Positions 43,754 to 51,611 of a stretch of DNA of 64,000 nucleotides are shown here, piece by piece (the first letter of the stretch is position 1; the number at the start of each line of letters is the position of its first letter). Both the position numbers and the translations under genes were made by a program. Below the pieces are notes generated by a model. That model was not told the DNA's origin. It was given only the letters and a program-made list of their open reading frames with translations, and searched no databases. This DNA is from UBA9300 sp032260385 (lineage in GTDB: Bacteria; Bacteroidota; Bacteroidia; Bacteroidales; VadinHA17), in contig JAVVEL010000006.1 of NCBI GenBank assembly GCA_032260385.1, positions 1-64,000 on the forward strand, in the 5' to 3' direction.

Positions 43754-45763
43754 CTATTCTTTATTTAATATTTTGAGAAAATCGTCTTCTCCCAATATTT
43801 TAATGCCCAGCTTTTCAGCTTTTTCCTTCTTCGCCGGCCCCATATTATTACCCGCTAGAATGAAACTGGTATTTGAGCTTACCGAAGATACATTCTTTCC
43901 TCCGTTTTCTTCAATAATATGCCTGTATTCTTCCCGGCTGTGTTTTAGAAACTCACCTGATATTACAATACTTTTACCCTCAAGGATTGCTGACTCTTTT
44001 TTTCTGGGCCTGTCCGATTCCATATTTACTCCATATTTCCTCAACCGGTCCACTACCTTCCTGTTGTTTGGCGAACTGAAATAATTAAGTATCGAACCGG
44101 CTATTTTCTCTCCAATATCAGGAAGTTTTACCAGCTTATCATAACCGGCCCCGGCTAATTCGTCTATTGAGCTGAAATGAGCGGCTAATAATTTGGCAAC
44201 TGTTTCACCCACAAACCTGATTCCCAGGGCATATATTACCCTGTTTAAAGGTGCTGATTTTGATTTTTCAATGCTGTTTATGATATTGGATGCCGACTTT
44301 TCTCCCATCCGTTCCAGGTCAACCAGTGCTTCCTTTTCAAGTGTGTACAGGTCTGCAATGTCATTAACCAACCCGGATCTGTACAGGAGGTCAGTTGTTT
44401 CCTCTCCCAGCCCGTCAATATCCATCGCTTTTCTGCTGATAAAGTGCTCTATCCTTCCTTTTATCTGAGGTGGGCATTCATAATTGTTAGGGCAATAATG
44501 GTTGGCCTCCCCGGGCAATTTACGCAAAGGGCTTCCACATTCGGGGCACCTTGTTATAAAATCAACAGGTTTAGCATTTCTATCCCTTGCATTTATGTCA
44601 GCCCCGACTATTTTGGGAATAATTTCACCTCCTTTCTCAATGTAAACAGTGTCATTCATATGGAGATTGAGCAATTTTATCTGGGCTTCATTATGCAAGG
44701 TGGCCCTCTTAACTACGGTGCCTGCCAGGCTTACCGGTTCCAGGTTGGCAACCGGGGTAACAGTACCTGTCCTTCCTACCTGGAAATCCACTGAAAGCAG
44801 TTTTGTTTTTGCCTGCTCAGCCTTGAATTTATAGGCTATAGCCCATCTGGGTGACTTCGCAGTGTAACCAAGCTTTTCCTGATCGTCAATAGAATTAACT
44901 TTTATTACAACACCGTCTATTTCAAAGGGGAGACTTTTTCTTCTGGTATCCCAGTGATTTATATAATCCATTACTTCCTTTAATCCCTTACAGAGACTTA
45001 TTTCCCCGGGCACCCTGAAACCCCATTCCTTTGCTTTCTCCAGGTTGTCATAATGTTTGTCAAATGGGAGGGAGTCTCCCATAATAAAATAGATATAACA
45101 ATCCAGCGGCCTGCCGGATACTATTGAAGGGTCCTGCAATTTTATAGTCCCCGCGGCTGTATTCCTCGGATTGGAAAAGGCTGGCTCTCCGTTTTTTACC
45201 AGTTCTTCATTGAGTTTTCTGAAACCTTCGAGGGGAAGAAAGATCTCGCCTCTCACTGTCAGTTCGGGAGGATAGTCATCATGTCGCAGTCGCAGGGGTA
45301 TGCTTTTAATGGTTCTGATATTGTTGGTGACGTCATCGCCTGTTTCGCCGTCACCACGGGTCACAGCCGACTCCAGTAAACCATCCCTGTAAGTCAGGCT
45401 TATGGATGCTCCGTCATATTTGAGCTCGCATACATATTCAACCTCCCTGCCGAGTGTGCCGGTAACACGTTTGTTGAAATCATAAATCTCTTCTTCACTG
45501 TAAGTGTTGCTCAGCGATAGCATAGGATATTTATGTTTTATCTGCCTGAATTCACGGGTTAGGTCGCTGCCAACCCTAATAGTGGGCGAATCACCGGTGC
45601 GGAGATCTGGAAATTTTTCTTCCAGGTCTGTTAGCTCTTTCAGGATAATATCATATTGAAAATCTGATATTTCCGGCTTATTAAGCACATAGTAATTGTA
45701 ATTATGATCGTTGATTTCCTTCTTTAACTGCTCAATGCGATCATGTGCTTCCTTCTTGTTCAT
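43754..45763 (-). CDS. ligA: NAD-dependent DNA ligase
   Basis: 669 aa. Seen: adenylation Lys K115 in CELKYDGASI, NRVT-type FNKRVTGTLG, AFSNPRNTAAGTIKLQDP, the OB-fold VGRTGTVTPVANLEPV, a four-cysteine zinc finger (CPECGSP...CPNNYECP), helix-hairpin-helix repeats (MDIDGLGEETTDLLYRSGLV, GIRFVGETVAKLL) and a C-terminal BRCT domain (LEGKSIVISGEFLKHSREEYRHIIEENGGK). Complete enzyme. It lies 24 bases after the amrS-like gene on the same strand, so may be read through from that operon. Confidence 0.98.
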   Translation of the reverse strand: MNKKEAHDRIEQLKKEINDHNYNYYVLNKPEISDFQYDIILKELTDLEEKFPDLRTGDSPTIRVGSDLTREFRQIKHKYPMLSLSNTYSEEEIYDFNKRVTGTLGREVEYVCELKYDGASISLTYRDGLLESAVTRGDGETGDDVTNNIRTIKSIPLRLRHDDYPPELTVRGEIFLPLEGFRKLNEELVKNGEPAFSNPRNTAAGTIKLQDPSIVSGRPLDCYIYFIMGDSLPFDKHYDNLEKAKEWGFRVPGEISLCKGLKEVMDYINHWDTRRKSLPFEIDGVVIKVNSIDDQEKLGYTAKSPRWAIAYKFKAEQAKTKLLSVDFQVGRTGTVTPVANLEPVSLAGTVVKRATLHNEAQIKLLNLHMNDTVYIEKGGEIIPKIVGADINARDRNAKPVDFITRCPECGSPLRKLPGEANHYCPNNYECPPQIKGRIEHFISRKAMDIDGLGEETTDLLYRSGLVNDIADLYTLEKEALVDLERMGEKSASNIINSIEKSKSAPLNRVIYALGIRFVGETVAKLLAAHFSSIDELAGAGYDKLVKLPDIGEKIAGSILNYFSSPNNRKVVDRLRKYGVNMESDRPRKKESAILEGKSIVISGEFLKHSREEYRHIIEENGGKNVSSVSSNTSFILAGNNMGPAKKEKAEKLGIKILGEDDFLKILNKE

Positions 45764-45787
45764 TACTTTTAATAGTCTTATTATATA

Positions 45788-46900
45788 TTACTCCCATACT
45801 CCGTTAATTACTGTATTACAGAATCTGCATCTGCCATTTTCCATATTATTGGCTGTAATGGTATATCCTCTCCGTTCAATAACCTTCTCTCCGCATTTAT
45901 TACAATATGTGTCGGACGCATGAGTGCCGGGAACGTTGCCTATATATACATGATTAATGCCTTCATCCCTTGCAATTTCCCACGCACTGTTAAGTATGCT
46001 TACAGGTGTGGGAGGGAGCTGTTCGAGCTTGTGCATTGGCGTGAACCTGCTGAAATGAAGGGGTGTGTCACTGAAACCGTTTGCATACAGCCACTTACAC
46101 ATTTCCCTTATTTCATCCAGCTTATCTGTCCATTCGGGAATTACCAGGTTTGTAATTTCCAGCCATACCTGCTCTTCTTTTAATGTCTTAAGAGTATTAA
46201 GCACGGGCTCAAGCTTTGCTCCTGTAAGTTTAAGGTAGGTTTTATCACTGAATGATTTAAGATCGATATTGGCTGCATCTATCACACTGCTGAGTTTAAT
46301 GAGAGGTTCCTTATTAATATAACCGTTTGACACCAGGATATTCCTCAGCCCCGATTGCCTGGCAAGTGTGGCTGTATCAAAAACGTATTCAAAGAATGTG
46401 ATTGGTTCAGAATAAGTGTAGGATATTGATTTACACCGGTAATTATGAGCATTGCTGATAACTTCGCCGGGCATCAGATCAGTGTTGCGTGTTTTGTCGG
46501 GACCTGTCTGGGAGATGGTCCAGTTCTGGCAGTTCAGGCATGCCAGGTTGCATCCGGCCGTGGCAATGGAAAAAGTGATGGTTGAAGGCATGAAATGATA
46601 CAAGGGCTTTTTCTCTACCGGGTCAAGGTTGACGGCACATGGATTGCCGTAGGCCATGGTATATAATTTACCGTTTCTTACAATCCGGTTCCGGCAATCA
46701 CTTAATTCACCCTCTTTTAAGACACATTCATTAGGACATATCCTGCACATAACTCCTTTGGCCGACTCTTCCTGGAACATGGCAAGCCTGTAATTCTTTT
46801 CTTTTACCTGGGGTGCCGGCTTCCCATGGAAAAGAGCCGGACAGGCAGTAATAGCTCCGGCACCCATAAGACACTTCTTAACAAACGCGCGCTTCTTCAT
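45788..46900 (-). CDS. amrS: AmmeMemoRadiSam system radical SAM protein with Tat/lipoprotein-like leader
   Basis: 370 aa. Cysteine cluster C52-x2-C55-x3-C59...C69 (MCRICPNECV), then the radical SAM motif C117-x3-C121-x2-C124 (AGCNLACLNCQNW), and a C-terminal Cx2C...Cx2C zinc-ribbon-like pair (CNKCGEKV, CRFCNT). These and the HFMPSTITFSIATAGC segment identify the radical SAM partner of AMMECR1/Memo systems, whose reaction is unknown. Odd: the N-terminus MKKRAFVKKCLMGAGAITAC resembles a Tat leader with KR in place of RR, and ITAC matches a lipobox. If genuine, a 4Fe-4S SAM enzyme would be exported. It follows the spermidine-synthase-like membrane gene by 14 bases. Confidence 0.9.
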   Translation of the reverse strand: MKKRAFVKKCLMGAGAITACPALFHGKPAPQVKEKNYRLAMFQEESAKGVMCRICPNECVLKEGELSDCRNRIVRNGKLYTMAYGNPCAVNLDPVEKKPLYHFMPSTITFSIATAGCNLACLNCQNWTISQTGPDKTRNTDLMPGEVISNAHNYRCKSISYTYSEPITFFEYVFDTATLARQSGLRNILVSNGYINKEPLIKLSSVIDAANIDLKSFSDKTYLKLTGAKLEPVLNTLKTLKEEQVWLEITNLVIPEWTDKLDEIREMCKWLYANGFSDTPLHFSRFTPMHKLEQLPPTPVSILNSAWEIARDEGINHVYIGNVPGTHASDTYCNKCGEKVIERRGYTITANNMENGRCRFCNTVINGVWE

Positions 46901-46914
46901 ATCCTCTTTCGTGT

Positions 46915-49362
46915 TTATTGTTGACCCAGTTTCTTTATTCCGCTCACTAGCCGGTTTGTAATATAAGAGGCAAAATTAAAAAAAGCAAGAATAATGAAAG
47001 TCGATCTTATACCGCACAGGGGTACCAGGATACCTGCCATAATCATAAAGCCCAGGGCTGCTCCACACATATCAGCAAAGTAAATGCCTGAGATAAGCTT
47101 TGAGCTTACCTCTTCTCCGGTCTTCCTCCGGTAATAGTAACCGGCCATTACGGCGGGAATAATTACAATTAGCAATGACAGTATGGCTGGTAGTGTTCCA
47201 ATCTGTATATCAAGTATTAATGGTGTTATAAGGGCAAATAACAAGGCCAGGATGCCAAGCATTACGGTAATTGTTTCTGTTAGCCACGGACTTGTTTTTA
47301 GCGCTGAAGAACTGCCAATGGCGAGTCCTGCCATAACAACAGCTATTAATAAACCTGACAGCTGGTAAAAATTACCTGCTGTTGACTGTATAAGAATAAG
47401 TGCCAGTATTTCCGTAGCTGCAAGATTCAGAGAAGCACTGTACATGGTCCTGGAACTGTTGCTGCCTGTCAGGAAGGGAAGCAGCAATAAGAAACAGATA
47501 AGAAATAAAAACGGCATCCTGTGCCTGCCTGCTTTTTTTAATTGATGCTTCTGTTTATAAAAAACAGCCCTGGGTTTATCCAGTATGTTTCCGGGCATAA
47601 GGTTGTCTATTAAGCCTTTTACCTGGTCGGAATTAAATTCTATAATCTGTTTATTCAGATAAAAGCTGTTTACATAAGTGGTTTCTATGCCATGGTCTTC
47701 TATGAGGTCCGGTATGTTCGCCGTTAGCATGTTGTCCGATGAAATCAGGTAAAGCGATTCTCCCCTGATGGGAAGGATATTTGAAAATACTTCGTCCAGG
47801 CTATTATATATGGCTGACAAAGAACCTGTTTCTTCTTCGCTGATATAACTTCCTGACCCGCCTGTCTTAAGCAAGAAAATCCCCCCATCATTAAGTATCC
47901 TTTTCACATCCTCGAAATATTCCCTTGTATAGAAACGGTTTGTGACAATATTTTCCGGCTCTGACAGCAGGGAGATTATAACGTCAAATTTTTTCTTTCT
48001 CCTGCGTATATAACTGAATGCATCATCATTTATAAAAACCACCCCGGCACCGTTATATTTTATGCTGGTGTCTCTTGTGCAGGCAATCAGAACAGGATCG
48101 CGCTCAAGGTAGCTTATGGATTTTACCGACCTGTATTTAAGTGCTTCCCTTATATGCTTATCGGCCCCTCCGGAAATGATAAGTATATCTTCAGGCTCCT
48201 CAGATTGTGCCATTGCATAATGTATGTTTTCTTCTGTCTGCTTTTCATCCTGTTCAAAATCAATAAGCCTGTGATTGTAAAAAATACTCTGTGAACCCTT
48301 ATATTCAGTGATTGCAACATTTCCGTATTTGGAATCAATACTCTGTATTACCTTTACACCTCCCAGCAGCAGCTTCCTCAGGTATATATCAGGTTTAAAT
48401 ATTATCACGGTAAACAGACACAATACCGCAACTCCTGTAAGCAATCTGAAATATCTGAATCTGCCTGCAATCAGATATACGATATAATACAAAATGATTG
48501 CAAGCACCAGTATCTGGAAATTACCGAGAATATTCCCGGTAACAAGAGTAACAATTATCCCGGCAATCATACTTCCCGTGGTTTCCAGTGCAAATGAGTT
48601 TCCCGGAAGTAAATGTGTCTCCCTGCTGGCATAAAAGGAAAGTTTCACAAAGAGGAAGCCTGACAGGAAGCAGAAGGGGAGTAAAGAAAGTCCTGTTATG
48701 ACAAGGGTATAAATAATTCCCGGTGTAACCCCTTCTTCTATCAATACTTTGGATAGAATAATAAATATAAGCAGGCTGATAATGCTTCCAAGGGGAAGAA
48801 TGGCTGTTAAGCCTGAAAGATTGGCCTTTTTGTTTTTCCCGGCTATTTTGGCACCCAGGGCTGATATGAAAATCCAGAAGGCAAAAACAGCGCCTGCTGC
48901 TATTTCATAACCTCCTGACAGGTTTAATATCTCACGGAGAAAGATAACCTGCACTGCGCCGGATATAAAACCCAGGATGAGAAGCATTATCCTGTAATTG
49001 AAAAAGGGCTCCCCGCTTACTTCATCTATTGTGAGCCCAGTATTTTTTTTACCGCTTATAGCAAAGATTCTTTTGTAGTAAGGAAGGTTCCATGTCAGGT
49101 GTATAATTGCCGTAAAGGACATTGCTATGCCGAAATCCACATGCCAGTTAAGAATCTTTTCAACTGACTCTATTTCCCATTGATAGTTTGACTGAAGGGC
49201 CAGGAAAATTCCAGCTGAAGCGGCTACGAGGAAGGTGATGATAAGAATGGTATTCCAGAAAGCCATGTGCCCCCTTCTGGTGATTATGCTGAATTTACTG
49301 GCGCCAAGGGTCAGGAAATACAGGATGAGAAAAATAATGCCTATTATTACTACATGGTACAT
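46915..49362 (-). CDS. Polytopic membrane protein with central spermidine-synthase-like SAM-binding domain
   Basis: 815 aa. The start is the ATG at 49362 (a GGAGG sits about 12 bases upstream); a longer frame to 49431 overlaps the preceding gene. About ten transmembrane helices (residues about 1-340) are followed by a soluble Rossmann domain (about 345-600: SKYGNVAITEYKGSQSIFYN, ILIISGGADKHIREAL, SISYLERDPVLI, FDVIISLLSEPEN, NRFYTREYFEDVKRIL) and about six more helices. The domain order is that of membrane-fused spermidine synthases, but the two acidic residues expected after VII (D...DP) read S and E, so aminopropyl transfer is doubtful. It lies between the Memo-AMMECR1 fusion (5-base gap) and the radical SAM gene. 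Confidence 0.88.
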   Translation of the reverse strand: MYHVVIIGIIFLILYFLTLGASKFSIITRRGHMAFWNTILIITFLVAASAGIFLALQSNYQWEIESVEKILNWHVDFGIAMSFTAIIHLTWNLPYYKRIFAISGKKNTGLTIDEVSGEPFFNYRIMLLILGFISGAVQVIFLREILNLSGGYEIAAGAVFAFWIFISALGAKIAGKNKKANLSGLTAILPLGSIISLLIFIILSKVLIEEGVTPGIIYTLVITGLSLLPFCFLSGFLFVKLSFYASRETHLLPGNSFALETTGSMIAGIIVTLVTGNILGNFQILVLAIILYYIVYLIAGRFRYFRLLTGVAVLCLFTVIIFKPDIYLRKLLLGGVKVIQSIDSKYGNVAITEYKGSQSIFYNHRLIDFEQDEKQTEENIHYAMAQSEEPEDILIISGGADKHIREALKYRSVKSISYLERDPVLIACTRDTSIKYNGAGVVFINDDAFSYIRRRKKKFDVIISLLSEPENIVTNRFYTREYFEDVKRILNDGGIFLLKTGGSGSYISEEETGSLSAIYNSLDEVFSNILPIRGESLYLISSDNMLTANIPDLIEDHGIETTYVNSFYLNKQIIEFNSDQVKGLIDNLMPGNILDKPRAVFYKQKHQLKKAGRHRMPFLFLICFLLLLPFLTGSNSSRTMYSASLNLAATEILALILIQSTAGNFYQLSGLLIAVVMAGLAIGSSSALKTSPWLTETITVMLGILALLFALITPLILDIQIGTLPAILSLLIVIIPAVMAGYYYRRKTGEEVSSKLISGIYFADMCGAALGFMIMAGILVPLCGIRSTFIILAFFNFASYITNRLVSGIKKLGQQ

Positions 49363-49367
49363 AAAAT

Positions 49368-50873
49368 TTATTCCTCCCCGAAAACAAAGGCTTCGTATAT
49401 ATAAATTTCCGCATCTTTCCAGCCCGTCCATCCCAGCCCGGCTTTATCACGGGATATGTGGCCGAGGAAATCGCTTACTGTCCAGTCCCGGTTATTTGCA
49501 ACCTGGGGGAGAAATGTTCCGGACCTGCTACCTTTTTTTATATAAACTCCATGCTTCCCAAGTATAATTTCTTCAGTGTTATCAATTTGCCTGAGTGGAC
49601 TCAGCACCGATATTTCAATGGTTACTTTCTCAAGTTCATCCAGGTTGAGTGGTTCGAACCGTGTATCACCAAAAGCGGCCTCGAGAGCCATTGCACGAAC
49701 GGTCTCATAGAGAGGCTCCGATGGCATGAATCTGCCTATGCAACCTCTCAGTTGCCCCTTAATATTTAGCGTGACAAAGGCACCCAGGGGCTTTAGCAGT
49801 GAGGGAGATAGCTTAGATTTGTCTATCTCAGTCTGTTTTTCTTTAAGCAGGAATGATCTTATTGATTGCCGGGCTATTTCAAGCAGGCTGACCTCTTCTT
49901 CACGACTTAAGCTAAAATCCTTGCCCTTATCGGCAGCATCTTCTTTTTCAATTAAAGCAAGGGAATGATAGCCCACTACTCCTGAGCGGTCACCCAGCCT
50001 GCTGTGTCCCGAATTCCGGTACAGTATATGCTTGAATTCCAGACCCGGCTCTGTCCTGGAAAGATGGAGGAGCACCAGGCCTGAAGTCCAGCCACACATG
50101 CTTGTTGCCAGGCCATTGATTTTCATGCCTGAATTTTTTTTAAGTGTCCTGAGAAAGGTTTCAGGATCTCCTGAAATTAAAGCTTCCACAGTCAGCATGT
50201 CAACTTTCTCTGCATCCTCAAACGAAGGGTAGTGGCTGAAGTCACTGCTGATTACAAAGAGATTATTTTCGTTAAACCAGGGTTTGAGAACCCCGGCTAT
50301 ATCCTCACAAATTTTACTGTTTTGTGTCCCGATAATAATTGGTACAATTCTTATGTCCTTTCCCAGGTGATACTGCAGAAACGGTAACTGCACTTCAAGA
50401 CTGTGCTCATTTGTGTGGGCAGATTTCAGATAAGTGAATACATCTGAGTTTTCTGTCAGATTTTCAGCAATGGCAGTATTAACAGTAACCGTCCCCAGTG
50501 GTGTTTTGTAATTGCCCGTTGAATAGACTGATGCTCCGGGAAAAGAAAGCCTGTGACTTGAGCCAATCAGGAAGATATTATCATATTCTGCGTCTTGTGG
50601 AATACATCCTGTGGCGGAAGCTGCCACCGTGCCCGAAAATACGTATCCTGCATGCGGAGAAATCAAAGCCCTTGCCTTCTCTCCCGGTTTAAGTGTAAAG
50701 GAACTCATACCGGCAGCATCCCTGAAATGCTGCTCAAGCTGTTTCTTTAATTCTGACTCACCGGCCGGATAAAATGATCCCGCCACTACAGGGTCCCTGT
50801 CAAATCCTCTCTGTTGGCCTGAAATATTCATGGTCATAAATAGCATTATCAGAAATCCATAAATGGTTTTCAT
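49368..50873 (-). CDS. amrBA: Exported Memo-AMMECR1 fusion (AmmeMemoRadiSam system AmrB-AmrA)
   Basis: 501 aa. Sec signal peptide MKTIYGFLIMLFMTMNISGQ, with Gln after the likely cleavage point. Residues about 25-305 are a Memo (MEMO1/DUF52) domain with all five metal-site positions seen in human Memo1: H74 (SPHAGY), H107 (GSSHR), D211 and H214 (SSDFSHY) and C260 (TSMCGW). Residues about 325-500 are an AMMECR1 domain (LEIARQSIRSFLL, LKPLGAFVTLNIKGQLRGCIG at 361-380, DTRFEPL, GTFLPQVA). Memo and AMMECR1 domains are of undetermined function in bacteria. First gene of a unit with the membrane SAM-binding protein and the radical SAM protein. A TTTG/TATTATTA weak promoter may lie 25-60 bases upstream. 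Confidence 0.92.
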   Translation of the reverse strand: MKTIYGFLIMLFMTMNISGQQRGFDRDPVVAGSFYPAGESELKKQLEQHFRDAAGMSSFTLKPGEKARALISPHAGYVFSGTVAASATGCIPQDAEYDNIFLIGSSHRLSFPGASVYSTGNYKTPLGTVTVNTAIAENLTENSDVFTYLKSAHTNEHSLEVQLPFLQYHLGKDIRIVPIIIGTQNSKICEDIAGVLKPWFNENNLFVISSDFSHYPSFEDAEKVDMLTVEALISGDPETFLRTLKKNSGMKINGLATSMCGWTSGLVLLHLSRTEPGLEFKHILYRNSGHSRLGDRSGVVGYHSLALIEKEDAADKGKDFSLSREEEVSLLEIARQSIRSFLLKEKQTEIDKSKLSPSLLKPLGAFVTLNIKGQLRGCIGRFMPSEPLYETVRAMALEAAFGDTRFEPLNLDELEKVTIEISVLSPLRQIDNTEEIILGKHGVYIKKGSRSGTFLPQVANNRDWTVSDFLGHISRDKAGLGWTGWKDAEIYIYEAFVFGEE

Positions 50874-50947
50874 GAGTTATAATAATAATAACGGAGAATA
50901 AAATTAAGCAAACAGAGGGAGAAAATGAAAAGTCTTTGAAGTATTTA

Positions 50948-51403
50948 TCAGAGAAGAATGAGTCTTTCCTTTACAATGGTGTCATCATCATCTATTCCGA
51001 AAATTTTGACTCCCAGGCTTACAGTGGCATCATTTATTACTTTCAGAACCATTGAGATGGAATCCTGGAGATCGTCGTCATCCATTTCATCATACTCCTC
51101 AACGTGAAAGTATAAATTTATTGTGAGCAGTTTATCCCTGTCATCAATTCTTGATAGCACTTTAACCATGCGTGCCATCCAGATTGACGATGCCGTATTG
51201 AAGTAGCTCAAATTGAAATGAAGAAAAGTTTTTTCGGGCGGATCAAGTATGTATTCCTTGAGCCATTCAATTACAGGTTCATAAAGTTTTGTTGCGTTTT
51301 CCGGTATTGATTTTCCCTTCAGTATAAGCATACCGTCATCGGGATTAAAATCAATCTCAGGTGCGCTTTTTGTTTCCGGAATGTGTAGTTTTGTAATCTT
51401 CAT
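50948..51403 (-). CDS. SiaC/DUF1987-family regulatory phosphoprotein
   Basis: 151 aa starting MKITKLHIPETKSAPEIDF. The frame runs to 51442, but a promoter box sits there, so the ATG at 51403 is preferred. The FNLSYFNTASSIWMARMVKVL segment is the anti-sigma-antagonist-like phospho-acceptor region of SiaC-type proteins (partners of PP2C phosphatase SiaA and kinase SiaB in Pseudomonas), and VEEYDEMDDDDLQDSISMVL completes the DUF1987 pattern. No SiaA/SiaB-like gene is adjacent. It is 74 bases upstream of the Memo-AMMECR1 gene on the same strand and could be part of that operon. Confidence 0.85.
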   Translation of the reverse strand: MKITKLHIPETKSAPEIDFNPDDGMLILKGKSIPENATKLYEPVIEWLKEYILDPPEKTFLHFNLSYFNTASSIWMARMVKVLSRIDDRDKLLTINLYFHVEEYDEMDDDDLQDSISMVLKVINDATVSLGVKIFGIDDDDTIVKERLILL

Positions 51404-51439
51404 TTTGTTTGTCTGAACGAAACAGATGTCGGTTTGTTT

Positions 51440-51447
51440 CAAAAGTA
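51440..51447 (-). promoter_or_regulatory. Promoter -7 box for the DUF1987 gene
   Basis: TACTTTTG on the minus strand (CAAAAGTA on plus), a perfect TAnnTTTG box 37 bases before the ATG at 51403. It makes the in-frame TTG at 51442 impossible as start. Confidence 0.65.
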
Positions 51448-51579
51448 TTCTTTTTTTTTAAGACATTATTATTTGTTCGTCAAAAAAAATAAACCGTCTG
51501 TCAAATAGATTCGGTCTTTAATATAAATTGACCGGATTTCCGGCTCATAAATTTTAAAAACGGGTATAACAAAATGTAT

Positions 51580-51587
51580 TATCTTTG
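51580..51587 (+). promoter_or_regulatory. Promoter -7 box for argS
   Basis: TATCTTTG matches TAnnTTTG, 25 bases before the argS ATG. Confidence 0.6.
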
Positions 51588-51611
51588 CTCGCTGACAGTT
51601 ATTATATATAG

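Noticed and set aside
49363..49431. N-terminal extension of the membrane SAM-binding protein
   Set aside because: It would overlap the Memo-AMMECR1 coding region and puts a cysteine-containing polar leader before the first helix; the ATG at 49362 has a GGAGG nearby.
51404..51442. Longer DUF1987 start at TTG 51442
   Set aside because: The TTG is part of the promoter box TACTTTTG; the ATG at 51403 gives the usual start.
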